A DNA stretch of 64,000 bases from Vreelandella alkaliphila (GCF_016107625.1 NZ_JABASV010000006.1:235246-299245); one strand, 5' to 3'. Shown: positions 26,942 to 36,498, counted from the stretch's first letter. Notes: generated from the letters alone by a model not told the origin. Program-made: numbers and translations.

Positions 26942-29046
26942 GACGGCTCGGCCTCCTGGTAATAAGAGAGATGGGGATAATTCACCTGTTTTCCGGCTTC
27001 TTTCTTGGCACGGCTTAACCGGTGTAAACCTGTAATATCTAGAATTAGCGCGACGCTACCGTCACCAAGGATGGTCGCCGCCGAAACGCCCGGCACTTTG
27101 CGGTAATTATCTTCTAAGTTCTTTACAACCACCTGTTGCTGGCCAATCAGCTCATCGACCAACATGGCATAACGACGCCCCTCCCCCTGCACGATTACGG
27201 CAATACTTTTGGTCGGGTCGGTAATGGCATTTTCCACATCCAACACTTCATGGATCGCGATGACCGGCAGGTACTCATCGCGCACTTTAAGCACCACATC
27301 ATCACCCGCCATGGCATACATATCGCCTTTGGCAGGCTGCAACGACTCAAGTACCGTGGAAAGCGGCAAAATAAAGGTTTCGCCGCCCACTTTGATCGAC
27401 ATGCCGTCAAGGATGGCAAGTGTCAGCGGCAACACGATGCGCGTGTTGGTGCCTTCACCCTTCTTGGATTGGATTTCAACCCGGCCACCCATGCCTTGAA
27501 TATTCCGCTTTACCACATCCATTCCGACACCGCGGCCAGAAACGTCTGTGACTTCTTTTGCCGTGGAGAAACCCGGCGCAAAAATCAGCTGAAAAACCTC
27601 CTCATCAGACATGTTGTCGGAAACGTTCAAACCATTTTCACGCGCCTTGGCCAACAACCGATCACGATCCATGCCCGCGCCATCATCACGCACTTCAATC
27701 AGAATATTGCCGCCCTGGTGGCGTGCCGATAACACCAACTTGCCAACTCGGGGCTTACCTACCGCTTCGCGCTCATCCGGCATTTCGATGCCGTGATCCA
27801 AGCTATTACGTACTAGGTGCGTTAACGGATCGGTAATGCGCTCAACCAGACTTTTATCCAGCTCGGTGGACTTGCCTTCGGTGATAAGCTCAATTTCTTT
27901 GCCCAACTTACCGGCGGTATCACGCACTACACGTGGGAATCGGCTAAACACAAACTCCATCGGAATCATGCGGATCGACATCACCGCTTCTTGAAGATCC
28001 CGCGCGTTACGCTGTAGCAGACTCATGCCATTTTGTAGCGAGCTATTGCCAACGGATTGATCGCCAAGGTCGCTGACCGTTTGGTCTAGCATCGACTGGG
28101 TAATAATCAGCTCGCCAACCAAATTGATGATTTGGTCGACTTTATCTACCGACACACGGATTGAGGCTGACTCTGCGGCCGCTTTTTTAGGGGCGGATTT
28201 CGCTGGCTTCTCTGGCGAAGGTGCTCTATCAGCAGGTTTAGCCACCGCTGGCGCCGCAGGCTTAGCACTATTAGTAGGCTCAACAACATCAGTAGGCACG
28301 GCTACTGGCGCGTCTAACTCAGGGCTAACACTAGCCTCTTCGTTTTTTTCAACCGCTACCACGCTAATTTCAATCTGCTCAGGCTCAATAATGAAGCACA
28401 TCACTGCTTCAATATCGTCAGCACTAACGTCACCTGTTAGCGTTACTTCGTAACGTTTTTCATCACCCGAGTGGGACTGGACATCACCCAGTTGCTCCAG
28501 CTCTTCTACCAGCAACGTGCGATCTTTTTCGCTAACATTCAGTAGCGCAACCAACAGATGGCGCTCGCTTAGCGAGGAGGGTTCAGCAGCCTCGGCGCTG
28601 GCTGATGTTTTCTTTTCAATCGTTGGCGCGGGGACCGCAGGTGCATCCAACGTCTGGCCAATTTCTTCTAGTGCGATCTGCTGCAGTGTCTGGCAAATTC
28701 GCTCGTAGGCTTCTTGGTTGGGCTCTTCCTCGTTGCGATAGGCATCGAGTTGCTCATGCATGATGTCTTTTGCCTCTAAAAAAGTATCAACGAGGTCAGC
28801 TCGCAATGTCAGCTCACCTTTGCGTGCGTGATCTAACAAGTTTTCAAAGATGTGCGTGGTTTTCTGCAGCACGCTGAAGCCGAAGGTACCGGCGCCGCCT
28901 TTTATGGAGTGGGCGGCGCGGAAGATAGCGTTTAGCTGTTCGCTATCCGGATCATCGACATCCAGTTCCAGCAGATGCTGCTCCATATCGGCCAGCAGCT
29001 CTTCGGCCTCTTCAAAAAAGGTGTCAAAAAAATCCGCTATATCCAT
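26938..29046 (-). CDS. cheA: Chemotaxis histidine kinase CheA
   Basis: CheA autophosphorylates in response to receptors and passes phosphate to CheY and CheB. The 702-residue product has P1 with the phosphorylated histidine H46 ([16 protein letters not shown]), a CheY-binding P2 region, an Ala/Pro/Lys-rich linker, dimerisation P3, the P4 kinase domain ([33 protein letters not shown]) and the CheW-like P5. The ATG at 29046 has GGAG seven bases upstream and gives the canonical start MDIADFF; an upstream alternative start at 29103 would add 19 residues overlapping motB. It follows motB by 43 bp as in enteric motAB-cheAW. Confidence 0.98.
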   Translation of the reverse strand: MDIADFFDTFFEEAEELLADMEQHLLELDVDDPDSEQLNAIFRAAHSIKGGAGTFGFSVLQKTTHIFENLLDHARKGELTLRADLVDTFLEAKDIMHEQLDAYRNEEEPNQEAYERICQTLQQIALEEIGQTLDAPAVPAPTIEKKTSASAEAAEPSSLSERHLLVALLNVSEKDRTLLVEELEQLGDVQSHSGDEKRYEVTLTGDVSADDIEAVMCFIIEPEQIEISVVAVEKNEEASVSPELDAPVAVPTDVVEPTNSAKPAAPAVAKPADRAPSPEKPAKSAPKKAAAESASIRVSVDKVDQIINLVGELIITQSMLDQTVSDLGDQSVGNSSLQNGMSLLQRNARDLQEAVMSIRMIPMEFVFSRFPRVVRDTAGKLGKEIELITEGKSTELDKSLVERITDPLTHLVRNSLDHGIEMPDEREAVGKPRVGKLVLSARHQGGNILIEVRDDGAGMDRDRLLAKARENGLNVSDNMSDEEVFQLIFAPGFSTAKEVTDVSGRGVGMDVVKRNIQGMGGRVEIQSKKGEGTNTRIVLPLTLAILDGMSIKVGGETFILPLSTVLESLQPAKGDMYAMAGDDVVLKVRDEYLPVIAIHEVLDVENAITDPTKSIAVIVQGEGRRYAMLVDELIGQQQVVVKNLEDNYRKVPGVSAATILGDGSVALILDITGLHRLSRAKKEAGKQVNYPHLSYYQEAEPS

Positions 29047-29089
29047 GCACCGCTCCACATAAACGTCTTTGTGTTGTGATAAGCCCTGC

Positions 29090-30010
29090 TCATTCGCTTT
29101 CATCGCTCTGAGGCACGCTTTGTGGCAGCGCCTCTAAAAGCGCATCTTCATCAGGTAATGGGCTATCAAGCCCCATAACGCCTGGATTACGAATCGCTTC
29201 TGCGATTTCTGGCAATAAGACAACGAGCTCAATGCGACGATTAATCGGGTCTGTCGGCGCAGTGTCAGGCAACCTGACACGATCGGCAAAGCCCGATACG
29301 CGCAGCAGTTGATCTGGATCAAGCCCGCCGGCAACTAATTCACGCCGAGAGGCATTTGCTCGATCATTGGACAGCTCCCAGTTACTGTAACCTCGATAAC
29401 CGCCTGCATAGGGCACGCTGTCAGTGTGGCCGCTGATACTTAAATCATTGGGCAATTCGTTGAGTAGCGGTGCCATCGTACGTAACAGGCTGCGCATGTA
29501 AGGAGCTACTTGATCGCGGCCTAACTCAAACATGGGCCGCTGCTCCGTATCGAGCAGCTGAATACGTAGCCCTTCGCGGGTTAAATCAAAGCGCATTTGG
29601 CTGCGTAGGTGGCGCAGCTCGGGGTCTTGTTCAATGGCTCGCTCAATGCGCTCTTGCAAGTCGTTGAAGAAACGCCTCTCCTGAGCACTAGGGCGGCTAT
29701 GTTGAAGCACATCGATTCGGGCACGTTCGCCATCGCTGTGGGTAGGATCTGGGCCACCACCTGGAATCACCTGAGTGCTTCCTGATCGGTCACCACTGGT
29801 CATTGCCGTTATTAATGGCGTACTGAAGTACTCCGCAACACTGCGGCGGGTTTCATCGTCGGAAACACTTAAAATCCACATGACCAGAAACAGCGCCATC
29901 AAAGCTGTCATGAAGTCGGCAAGGGCAATCTTCCACGCACCGCCATGGTGGGCATGCACCACTTTTTTGCGCCGAATAACAATCGGACGCTTATCGCCCC
30001 CCTTACTCAT
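29090..30010 (-). CDS. motB: Flagellar stator protein MotB
   Basis: MotB is the cell-wall-anchored half of the proton-driven stator. The 306-residue product has a basic N-terminus, one membrane helix with the essential ion-binding D32 (ALADFMTALMALFLVMW), a plug/linker segment, and a C-terminal OmpA-like peptidoglycan-binding domain (GHTDSVPY, NWELSNDRANASRR, NRRIELVVLL). The start overlaps the motA stop by 4 bp. It is the enteric type and distinct from the shorter B-type subunit at 8765-9436. Confidence 0.97.
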   Translation of the reverse strand: MSKGGDKRPIVIRRKKVVHAHHGGAWKIALADFMTALMALFLVMWILSVSDDETRRSVAEYFSTPLITAMTSGDRSGSTQVIPGGGPDPTHSDGERARIDVLQHSRPSAQERRFFNDLQERIERAIEQDPELRHLRSQMRFDLTREGLRIQLLDTEQRPMFELGRDQVAPYMRSLLRTMAPLLNELPNDLSISGHTDSVPYAGGYRGYSNWELSNDRANASRRELVAGGLDPDQLLRVSGFADRVRLPDTAPTDPINRRIELVVLLPEIAEAIRNPGVMGLDSPLPDEDALLEALPQSVPQSDESE

Positions 30011-30876
30011 GCATTACCGCCCTTTTTAGCGTCGCGAACATACTCTTCAAGCTCTGCGAAGCTGGGGCGCTCGGTGCTGTGTAATGCCTTCCGACCAAAT
30101 TCAACGGCTAACTGGGGAGCATAACCATGCAGGCTGGCCAACAGCGTGACACGGATACACTGGAGCATTTTCTCTGCTTCTTTGGCTTGCCGTTCGGCAT
30201 AGCTAGCGATAGGACTAATAAATCCATAGCCCATTAAAATCCCCAAGAAGGTACCCACCAATGCCATGGCAATCATTTGTCCCATTTGTTCAGGACTGGC
30301 ATCTGCGTAGGTCAGTGCTTTAATAACCCCCATTACCGCCGCTACGATACCGAACGCAGGCATTGCATCACCTACTTTGGCAATCGCATCGATGGGAATA
30401 TGTGCTTCCTGCTCAAATACTTCGATTTCGTGAAGCATTAACTCATCGATTTCCATCGGTTCCATGCCACCGCTCACCATTAACCGCAGATAATCGGTTA
30501 AGAAATCCATAATATGAGGGTCTGCAAGCACCGTGGGATGCTCTTGAAACAGGGGGCTTTCCTGGGGGTTGTCAATGTCACGCTCAATGCCCAACATCCC
30601 CTCGCGGCGCACTTTAGAGAGGATCTTGTATTGCAGCGCCATTAACTCCATATACAGTGCTTTATTATATTTTTTGGTTCGTTTGAGCCTGGGAAGTATT
30701 TTAAACGTGGCTTTAATCGCTTTGCCGTTATTTGCAGCAATAAAAGCACCAACGCCTGCACCGCCAATAATCAGCAGCTCCAGGGGTTGGTACAGGGGGC
30801 CCAAGCTACCACCTGCCATCACATAACCGCCAAAGACAGATAGCAGTACGACCAAATAACCCAGAGGAATCAGCAC
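30007..30876 (-). CDS. motA: Flagellar stator protein MotA
   Basis: MotA is the membrane half of the proton-driven stator that pushes on FliG. The 289-residue product has four membrane helices (about 1-20, 33-52, 168-190, 200-222), the cytoplasmic charged loop (KVRREGMLGIERDIDNP) that touches FliG, and the conserved proline in DAMPAFGIVAAVMGV. A GTG start is used, with AAGGA eight bases upstream. It is first of the motAB-cheAW group, 227 bp after flhC. Confidence 0.97.
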   Translation of the reverse strand: MLIPLGYLVVLLSVFGGYVMAGGSLGPLYQPLELLIIGGAGVGAFIAANNGKAIKATFKILPRLKRTKKYNKALYMELMALQYKILSKVRREGMLGIERDIDNPQESPLFQEHPTVLADPHIMDFLTDYLRLMVSGGMEPMEIDELMLHEIEVFEQEAHIPIDAIAKVGDAMPAFGIVAAVMGVIKALTYADASPEQMGQMIAMALVGTFLGILMGYGFISPIASYAERQAKEAEKMLQCIRVTLLASLHGYAPQLAVEFGRKALHSTERPSFAELEEYVRDAKKGGNA

Positions 30877-31103
30877 AAGCAGTGTCCTTGCGGTATCAGT
30901 TTTATTTCAAGGGAACGCTATTTCCGCGTCTCAAAAAGAAGACACAGAAAAGTCCCGCTCCACGCGTTTCTTAGCCATAGCATACGCAGGCGTAGGCAGT
31001 TCTAATGAAAAAGTACCCACCCCTTTTGGTGCTATCTATGCGTTAAAGACGCACGTTATTGGTTATATGCTTACCCGCTGTGGGCGTGGCCGTTTTTTAT
31101 CTT

Positions 31104-31628
31104 TTAAAGCCGCGCCTTGCGCGTTTTGCCAGCTCGCGAGGGAGGCTGGCAAATACCGCAAACATAATCATGAGCGGGGCTATGCGCATGCGCGACAAAG
31201 TGCCCTTCACAACGCGTACACATGTTGAGCTGCAGCAAGTCACTTTCAAAAAACCGTACCAGTGTCCACGCCCGGGTAAGCCCCAGCACCGGTTCAACGT
31301 TTTCAAGGTTTATCTGCTCTTCATACAGGCGGTAAGCTTTGACAAAGGCATCAATACGCTCACAGCAGGTATTTTTTTGTATGCTGTTGTAAATGTTATA
31401 AAACAGCGACGAATGCACATTTGGCAGCCAGGTTACGAACCAGTCCGCTGAAAAAGGCAACATTCCCTTAGGCGGCGACATCCCCCGCACTTCTTTGTAC
31501 AACTTAATCAAGCGCGTGCGACTTAGGTCTGTTTCGGTCTCTAATACTTGTAAACGTGCACCTAACTCAATCAGCTCTATGGCCAGTTGTACTTGGTGCA
31601 TTTCATCAACCAAGCTTTTCTGGCTCAC
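31104..31628 (-). CDS. flhC: Flagellar master regulator subunit FlhC
   Basis: FlhC joins FlhD as the FlhD4C2 complex that activates early flagellar genes together with sigma70. The 174-residue product has the family length, the helical core ([32 protein letters not shown]) and the four-cysteine zinc site (CTRC ... CGIC). Its start overlaps the flhD stop by 4 bp, as in enteric flhDC. The presence of FlhDC suggests an enteric-type hierarchy instead of the FleQ-type found in polar flagellates. Confidence 0.97.
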   Translation of the reverse strand: MSQKSLVDEMHQVQLAIELIELGARLQVLETETDLSRTRLIKLYKEVRGMSPPKGMLPFSADWFVTWLPNVHSSLFYNIYNSIQKNTCCERIDAFVKAYRLYEEQINLENVEPVLGLTRAWTLVRFFESDLLQLNMCTRCEGHFVAHAHSPAHDYVCGICQPPSRAGKTRKARL

Positions 31629-31957
31629 TCTGGCTCTCCTACTGGAAACACCTCAAACGCTTCACAAGCCGACAACAATGAAGCATGTAACCCTGAAAGA
31701 CCTTGATCCCGAGGATTCTGAGTGATTTTGCGCAGTTGATGGACGCTCGTTTGGCTTAGCCTGCATATCAGCTGATTATTGCGTGCCAGTTTCGTCAACT
31801 GCCGAGCATTTAGAGACACCAGCAGGTCGGCAAGCTCGCTGTCTACTTTTAAGCGAAACATCGCTGCCTCACGGTCTTCGACCAATAGGCGCTGCGCGAG
31901 AAGTAAATACGCTAAATTAATTTCTTGAATTTCATCGAGAAAGCTGGTTTGACTCAT
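31625..31957 (-). CDS. flhD: Flagellar master regulator subunit FlhD
   Basis: FlhD is the other half of the master activator. The 110-residue product has the FlhD signature ([29 protein letters not shown]) and normal length. It overlaps flhC by 4 bp. Only 103 bp separate it from the upstream fhlB gene; that gap contains promoter-like AT-rich stretches (TATAAAGTCATAATGA on the minus strand) and a short palindrome at 32043-32057 but no clear terminator, so both its own promoter and reading from upstream are possible. Confidence 0.96.
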   Translation of the reverse strand: MSQTSFLDEIQEINLAYLLLAQRLLVEDREAAMFRLKVDSELADLLVSLNARQLTKLARNNQLICRLSQTSVHQLRKITQNPRDQGLSGLHASLLSACEAFEVFPVGEPE

Positions 31958-32042
31958 AGTGTTCCATCGAACGACATAGGCGTTTCATTATGACTTTATA
32001 CGGACGCCTTAAAGGTTTTTAACATTCCCCCATCATGGTTAC

Positions 32043-32057
32043 ATACAACGTTTGTAT
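32043..32057. promoter_or_regulatory. Palindrome upstream of flhD
   Basis: ATACAA (32043-32048) and TTGTAT (32052-32057) form a perfect 6-bp inverted repeat with a 3-base centre, about 85 bp before the flhD start and just after the fhlB stop. It has the size of a regulator-binding site. No T-run follows, so it is not a terminator. Confidence 0.3.
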
Positions 32058-32060
32058 TGG

Positions 32061-32357
32061 CTACCAACGCTCTTGACGAGGAATTAACCCTTCTTCGGAT
32101 AACTCAAATACCCACACAAGAAGTTCTGCAATCACCTGATATAAACTTGCAGGAACCTCGGCATCGAGATCTAACTGCATCAGCAGTGCCACCAGCTCAG
32201 GTGCATCATGCACATAAATGCCTTGGCGCTGAGCCTCCGCCATAATCCGCTCCGCCAACTCGCCGTAACCTTTTGCGATCACTCTCGGTGCCTGATCTTT
32301 ATCTTGATAGGCAAGCGCGACAGCTTGACGACGATGCTCACCCGATGTCGCCATCAT
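32061..32357 (-). CDS. fhlB: FlhB C-terminal homologue (FhlB, EscU/YscU family)
   Basis: This protein of about 98 residues resembles only the cytoplasmic domain of FlhB after the cleavage point: HRRQAVALAYQDKDQAPRVIAKGYGELAERI aligns with the segment following NPTH in FlhB, and LDAEVPASLYQVIAELLVWVFEL with its end. It has no membrane helix and no NPTH site. Such free-standing copies can support export switching. The ATG at 32357 (or the next codon, 32354) has GGAG at 4-7 bases; an earlier ATG at 32375 has none. It overlaps the fliK-like gene by about 20 bp. Confidence 0.88.
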   Translation of the reverse strand: MMATSGEHRRQAVALAYQDKDQAPRVIAKGYGELAERIMAEAQRQGIYVHDAPELVALLMQLDLDAEVPASLYQVIAELLVWVFELSEEGLIPRQERW

Positions 32358-33567
32358 GACTCTCCAAGGTGGCATAGTGGGCTTTCACCTGAATACTGCG
32401 AAAATCTAACGCCCGCAGACGTTTTTCCAAACGCTCACTCCCCAGCTCTAGAGACTGGTAAGTCGACGCCGTATCCGTGGTCAGATCAATGCTTAACACT
32501 GATTGGTAAAGTCTGAGTGATACACTGAACGCTCCCAGATTAGGCACGTCGAGCTGCATATCTGACTGCCAGACACCATCACCCTCTGCTTCTTGCTGGG
32601 CACTTTCGCGCTCACCTTCCCGGGTGGGCATATGGATGACTAATGCCATAAAAATACCGGCCCACACATCACCTTCCCAGCGAATAACAGGCATCACGAG
32701 CATATCGAGCTGTTGACGCACCAGGCTCTGCAAACTTTCATGCACAATCTCACGGCCACCGCGCACTAGCGAACTCTCTTCCATGGCTCGCGCGCTTGCC
32801 ATATCAATACTGGCGGAAGCGCTCGCAGAGACATTGGCAGGCACACTTTCACGCTGCGCGCCTGCTGGCAGCGTATTATCCATTGGCATAAGCGCGGCTG
32901 TGCGCATCAAACCAGCTTGGTCACTTGCCACAGGTATCAGCAGCGAATTCGGCAATATGGCAACGTTTGTATTACTCGCACCCAATGTGGCATTTGCCGC
33001 AAAAGGAGGCATTACAAACGTGGCCAGACTGACAGGCAGTAGAGGTCGTGGGCCTGGCTGCATCTGCGGCTCTCGCAGCAATTGTTGTCGGGAAGACTCT
33101 CCTTGAAACCATCGCTTTAAATGCGATTCGTAAAACAGTCCGCTATCCCGAACGCTGCTTTCTAACCGACTCGCTAGTGCCGCAGCAGAGGGCGCTTCCT
33201 CCAATCCCATCAATGGCGCCTGCGGGCGTATCATCGCGGGTGGTGCGGGAAAGCGCAGCAATACATCGGCGATGGTGCGTGCCGCTGGGCTAAAGTGTGT
33301 TTGCGTTGAGCCTAGCGGTGTGCTGGCTGCCTCTCCCTTCGCAGCGGGCAGCCGTTGCCCATCAAGCGAGGAGGAAAGACGCCTAAGATCATCGAGTGGC
33401 GATGATAGCGGGCGCCCATCCAAGCTTGAATCGCCTTGCAGTGCGCGCGGCCCCTCACCCGGCGGTACTGGTTGCACAGGCACGTTAAGAGGACGTTGGG
33501 ACAGCTCGCCCTTACGCCCAAGCACTTGGTGCATGAGCGTATCGATAAGTGGCGTAATGCCACTCAC
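32338..33567 (-). CDS. Second FliK-like hook-length control protein
   Basis: This 409-residue protein has the low-complexity, Ser/Pro/Ala/Gln-rich N-terminal two thirds typical of FliK proteins and a C-terminal domain (about 295-409) rich in short beta strands (MQLDVPNLGAFSVSLRLYQSVLSIDL) like the FliK C-terminal domain that binds FlhB. Identity is fairly weak and the assignment rests on the pattern plus the neighbouring FlhB-like gene. A full-length FliK is encoded separately at 43048-45612. It starts at a GTG overlapping the fliT stop (GTGA), with AAGGGGG upstream. Confidence 0.7.
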   Translation of the reverse strand: MSGITPLIDTLMHQVLGRKGELSQRPLNVPVQPVPPGEGPRALQGDSSLDGRPLSSPLDDLRRLSSSLDGQRLPAAKGEAASTPLGSTQTHFSPAARTIADVLLRFPAPPAMIRPQAPLMGLEEAPSAAALASRLESSVRDSGLFYESHLKRWFQGESSRQQLLREPQMQPGPRPLLPVSLATFVMPPFAANATLGASNTNVAILPNSLLIPVASDQAGLMRTAALMPMDNTLPAGAQRESVPANVSASASASIDMASARAMEESSLVRGGREIVHESLQSLVRQQLDMLVMPVIRWEGDVWAGIFMALVIHMPTREGERESAQQEAEGDGVWQSDMQLDVPNLGAFSVSLRLYQSVLSIDLTTDTASTYQSLELGSERLEKRLRALDFRSIQVKAHYATLESHDGDIG

Positions 33568-33971
33568 GAAGCCCCCTTCTCCTGATCGCTACCGGTATCG
33601 AAAAACGCCGTATCACCTTGCTGAGGCGCATAAGCACGATGCAGGCTTCGCTGACGTTGAGAAACACCTATCAGTTTGCCTAGCTCATCTCGCCGAGCCA
33701 CCAAGCGACGACGAATTTCAACATCATGCTCAAGAATGCTCTCCAGCAACTCTGTTTTTCGCTTCCGGCCATCATCATCAAGCACGGTCTCTTCATCGCG
33801 CTGACGCAACGCTTCAACTGACATCACATAGTGAGTACGCTGCTCGATAAGCTCCGCCCACTGCTCCGCATGCGCGAGCTCGTGCATTTTTGTCACACAG
33901 GTGAGTAGCTTGGCGTACGCATCAATGAGCGCTTGCTGGGCATTTTCACGAGCAGTTTCAGAAGCCGACAT
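33564..33971 (-). CDS. fliT: Flagellar export chaperone FliT
   Basis: FliT is the cytoplasmic chaperone of the filament cap protein FliD and in enterics also binds FlhDC. The 135-residue product is predicted all-helical with the FliT pattern (ALIDAYAKLLTCVTKMHELAHAEQWAELIEQRTHYV). The sequence identity of FliT proteins is low, so the position directly after fliS is an important part of the evidence. The ATG at 33971 has GAGG six bases upstream; a GTG at 33983 overlaps the fliS stop. Confidence 0.75.
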   Translation of the reverse strand: MSASETARENAQQALIDAYAKLLTCVTKMHELAHAEQWAELIEQRTHYVMSVEALRQRDEETVLDDDGRKRKTELLESILEHDVEIRRRLVARRDELGKLIGVSQRQRSLHRAYAPQQGDTAFFDTGSDQEKGAS

Positions 33972-33979
33972 GCTTTGCC

Positions 33980-34396
33980 TCACGCACTTTGCTGTTGACC
34001 GATTTCACGCCATGCAGAGGCGATGTCTTCAAGCAAACGTTCTGCTTGGTTAAGGCTGTCTTCATCATTTCGAAGATTTGCGGCTAACAATAAACGGGAA
34101 ATGTAGTCATAAAGAGAAGCAAGACGCTCAGCAATATCGCCGCCCTTCTCTTGATCCAGCGCAGCCGCCAAGCCATTGTTAATAATATCCAAGGCCTTGG
34201 AAATCGACTTTCCCTTTTCAGCCGTGTGGCCTGCCTGCATATGAATACGCGCCGCACGGATGGCCGCCTGAGCACCATCAAACAGCATTACAATGAGCTG
34301 ATGAGGATCAGCTGACATAACGCCGCTTTCCACGCCAACGCGGGCGTAGGCATTGGCACCTCGGCCATAAGCGGCGCCACCGCGGGAGTATGTCAT
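33980..34396 (-). CDS. fliS: Flagellin export chaperone FliS
   Basis: FliS binds flagellin in the cytoplasm and keeps it unfolded until export. The 138-residue product has the usual start (YGRGANAYARVGVESGVMSADPHQLIVMLFDGA) and the helical core ending near EDIASAWREIG. The ATG at 34396 has GGAG nine bases upstream. It is the first gene behind a sigma28 promoter and is followed by fliT. The usual preceding fliC and fliD are not here, so they must lie outside the window. Confidence 0.95.
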   Translation of the reverse strand: MTYSRGGAAYGRGANAYARVGVESGVMSADPHQLIVMLFDGAQAAIRAARIHMQAGHTAEKGKSISKALDIINNGLAAALDQEKGGDIAERLASLYDYISRLLLAANLRNDEDSLNQAERLLEDIASAWREIGQQQSA

Positions 34397-34508
34397 AAGC
34401 GGGCTCTCCTTTATTAATGTGAACAACAGCCACACGATCAACGACTCGCACTGTTTCTCGTTAGCTGTTTCGCGTCCAAAATCGAGCTTATTGACTCGGT
34501 TATAACTA

Positions 34509-34535
34509 GTATCGGCGCCTGGCTAATAGACTTTA
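34509..34535 (-). promoter_or_regulatory. Sigma28 (FliA) promoter for fliS-fliT
   Basis: On the minus strand the -35 box TAAAGTCT (34528-34535) and the -10 box GCCGATAC (34509-34516) are separated by 11 bp, matching the sigma28 consensus TAAAGTTT-N11-GCCGATAA. Transcription would start about 100 bp before the fliS ATG. Confidence 0.85.
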
Positions 34536-34592
34536 ATGTTTACCTTACTTTTCGCTCAGAAAATTTCGCTCTCTTTGCCAAGCAGTAAACGG

Positions 34593-36284
34593 CTACGTAG
34601 ACACCGCCACTTCACGTGTTGGCTTACCCAACCTTTCTAGAACGTCCCCACGCAGCGTATTGCCCAACGTCTCGCGAATGGGCGCCTCTGCCTGACGGGT
34701 CAGCGCCACTTCAGCCGGCGCACCCTGCTCGTCAAGGCGAACAACCCAAGCCATCTGTTCACTGGAAAAATACGCCAGCGACCCCACCGGCAGTGGTTTG
34801 AAATGCTCGATGTAGCGCTTGGTCCAGCGGGGATCAAATTGGTGAGGGTGGCTCAGCAAATGACGATATATTTGCTGCGCCGTTTTAGCGGGTCGGTCAG
34901 CTCGATCACGCCGCATCGCTTCTACCACATCGACCACAGCGCTCGCTTTCGCTAGCTCGTTAATATCATTGCCGGTTAGGCCATCAGGATAGCCACTACC
35001 ATCCAACCGTTCGTTAATACCACCAATCACCGCTTGGGCAACGGCAGCAGAAAGCCACTGGCAGTGCTGAAGACGATCTAATAGCAACGCCACATGCTCA
35101 CTCATGGCTTGGCGATGAGTGGCCTCGAAGTGTGGCGCCTTAAACAGTATTTGTGGAACAAGCGCCTTACCAAGATCATGCACCAAACCACTCGCTACAA
35201 TCGCTTTGCGCACATCACGGGGCATATTTGCCCCCACTAAATCGAGCAAATGCACGGCTACTGCAATGCCATGGCGAACAAGCAGCGGCTCTGGCGACAA
35301 GCAGCGCGTCGCAAACAGCAGCGCTTCACGGTCTTCCTCATGGAGCAACAAAAGACGGTCTGCATTACGTGATAGCTGGCGAGAATCGATGTCGCTGCCT
35401 TGCTGTAAAAGCAGCAGTTGGGCATCCAGATAAGCCGCAATTTTCACTAAGCGCCGCGCCATTGGCGTTGCATAGCGGCGAATATCACGCCGCCCGACAT
35501 GCTCACTTCCCGCCGTACGTCTGCCAGACTGCTCGAATAGCGGCGATGGCTGACGATCATCCTGCGCTTCTTTTTTATAACGGGCGGCTTCACGCTCGAT
35601 TTCACAGACAAAATACCAAATTTGTCGCTCTTGTTCCGAGGCGCAATTCGTAAAACGGAAGCCTACGCGCAATAAGTGCCGTTCAGGGTCGGTTTTTTGA
35701 TGGCGCGGAACACCCTGCACTTCAAAATAGGTGCCATCAGGGAATGTAAAGGCGAGCGTTAGCGGCAAGTCAGCTTCAGCCAACACGCCACTGGCAGTCA
35801 GCGGCAGCTCTATCTGGCAGCCATCTTGGGAAAGGTCGCGTAGCTCCCCGTAAACCCCATCACCACTTTCGCCACATATTGAAGCGGGCACAACCATGCC
35901 TAAACGCAGCTCAGCGCGAAACGACTCGCGGCGCTGGAGCACTTCCAAGGTCGCGGGGTAGTCGCTACAACATAAAAAACGCCCCCCTGCATGGCGGGTT
36001 TCGGTTAACGACAGAAACGGCGTGCGCACCACTTTACCCTGGGAGTGGCCGCGCAGAAAAAACGACTCACCTTGCTGTAAGCGATTTAGCAAATGATCGA
36101 CCGAGGATAAGTCCATCACTAGCGTCTTGCCGGCGTACTGCTCCATCAACACGATAGGCTCTGGGCGTGCATCAGCGGAGGCCAAACAAAGCGACACCCC
36201 TCCACCTTCGATCATGGTATTTAAAAGAGAGCTGACTGCCGTTGGACTGGTAACTCTTTCATATTCATCTTGTTGGACTGACAT
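34593..36284 (-). CDS. YcgR-like PilZ protein fused to HD-GYP-like domain
   Basis: This protein of about 563 residues has an N-terminal YcgR-type domain (about 1-115), a PilZ c-di-GMP-binding domain with RRESFR (118-123) and DLSQDG (150-155), and a C-terminal HD-GYP-type phosphodiesterase region. In the latter HD is present (H369-D370) and the signature reads DGSGYPDGL (428-436), but the HHE motif before it reads INE, so two metal-binding histidines are missing and c-di-GMP hydrolysis is doubtful. It would act in the cytoplasm at the flagellar motor as a c-di-GMP brake. The ATG at 36284 is preferred over a GTG at 36305; no strong ribosome-binding site is seen. It is divergent from flaG. Confidence 0.88.
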   Translation of the reverse strand: MSVQQDEYERVTSPTAVSSLLNTMIEGGGVSLCLASADARPEPIVLMEQYAGKTLVMDLSSVDHLLNRLQQGESFFLRGHSQGKVVRTPFLSLTETRHAGGRFLCCSDYPATLEVLQRRESFRAELRLGMVVPASICGESGDGVYGELRDLSQDGCQIELPLTASGVLAEADLPLTLAFTFPDGTYFEVQGVPRHQKTDPERHLLRVGFRFTNCASEQERQIWYFVCEIEREAARYKKEAQDDRQPSPLFEQSGRRTAGSEHVGRRDIRRYATPMARRLVKIAAYLDAQLLLLQQGSDIDSRQLSRNADRLLLLHEEDREALLFATRCLSPEPLLVRHGIAVAVHLLDLVGANMPRDVRKAIVASGLVHDLGKALVPQILFKAPHFEATHRQAMSEHVALLLDRLQHCQWLSAAVAQAVIGGINERLDGSGYPDGLTGNDINELAKASAVVDVVEAMRRDRADRPAKTAQQIYRHLLSHPHQFDPRWTKRYIEHFKPLPVGSLAYFSSEQMAWVVRLDEQGAPAEVALTRQAEAPIRETLGNTLRGDVLERLGKPTREVAVST

Positions 36285-36400
36285 TCTCGTCTCGCTCACT
36301 ACCACGTTGTTATTACGTCACACCCACAAAAAGGCGACAGAGCATATCAGAAGCTTTTGGGCTGCCGTTATAACGACCACAGCCCTACGCTATGCAAAAA

Positions 36401-36427
36401 TAAAGTTTTTAGCCCCCCTGCCGATAG
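36401..36427 (+). promoter_or_regulatory. Sigma28 (FliA) promoter for flaG
   Basis: TAAAGTTT (36401-36408), an 11-bp spacer and GCCGATAG (36420-36427) give a near-perfect sigma28 promoter, seven of eight bases in the -10 and all in the -35. The flaG ATG is 88 bp downstream of the -10 box. Confidence 0.9.
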
Positions 36428-36474
36428 CAGTGAAGAGGCCTATAGCTACGACTCGACGGCCTTATCACTTTATT

Positions 36475-36498
36475 GCCACCACGCCGTGTGGCTTTTTT
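36475..36498 (+). terminator. Terminator-like hairpin in the flaG leader
   Basis: GCCAC (36475-36479) pairs with GTGGC (36488-36492) around an 8-base loop and is followed by six T residues (36493-36498). It lies between the sigma28 promoter and the flaG ribosome-binding site, so it could attenuate transcription. The stem is short, so this is tentative. Confidence 0.45.
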
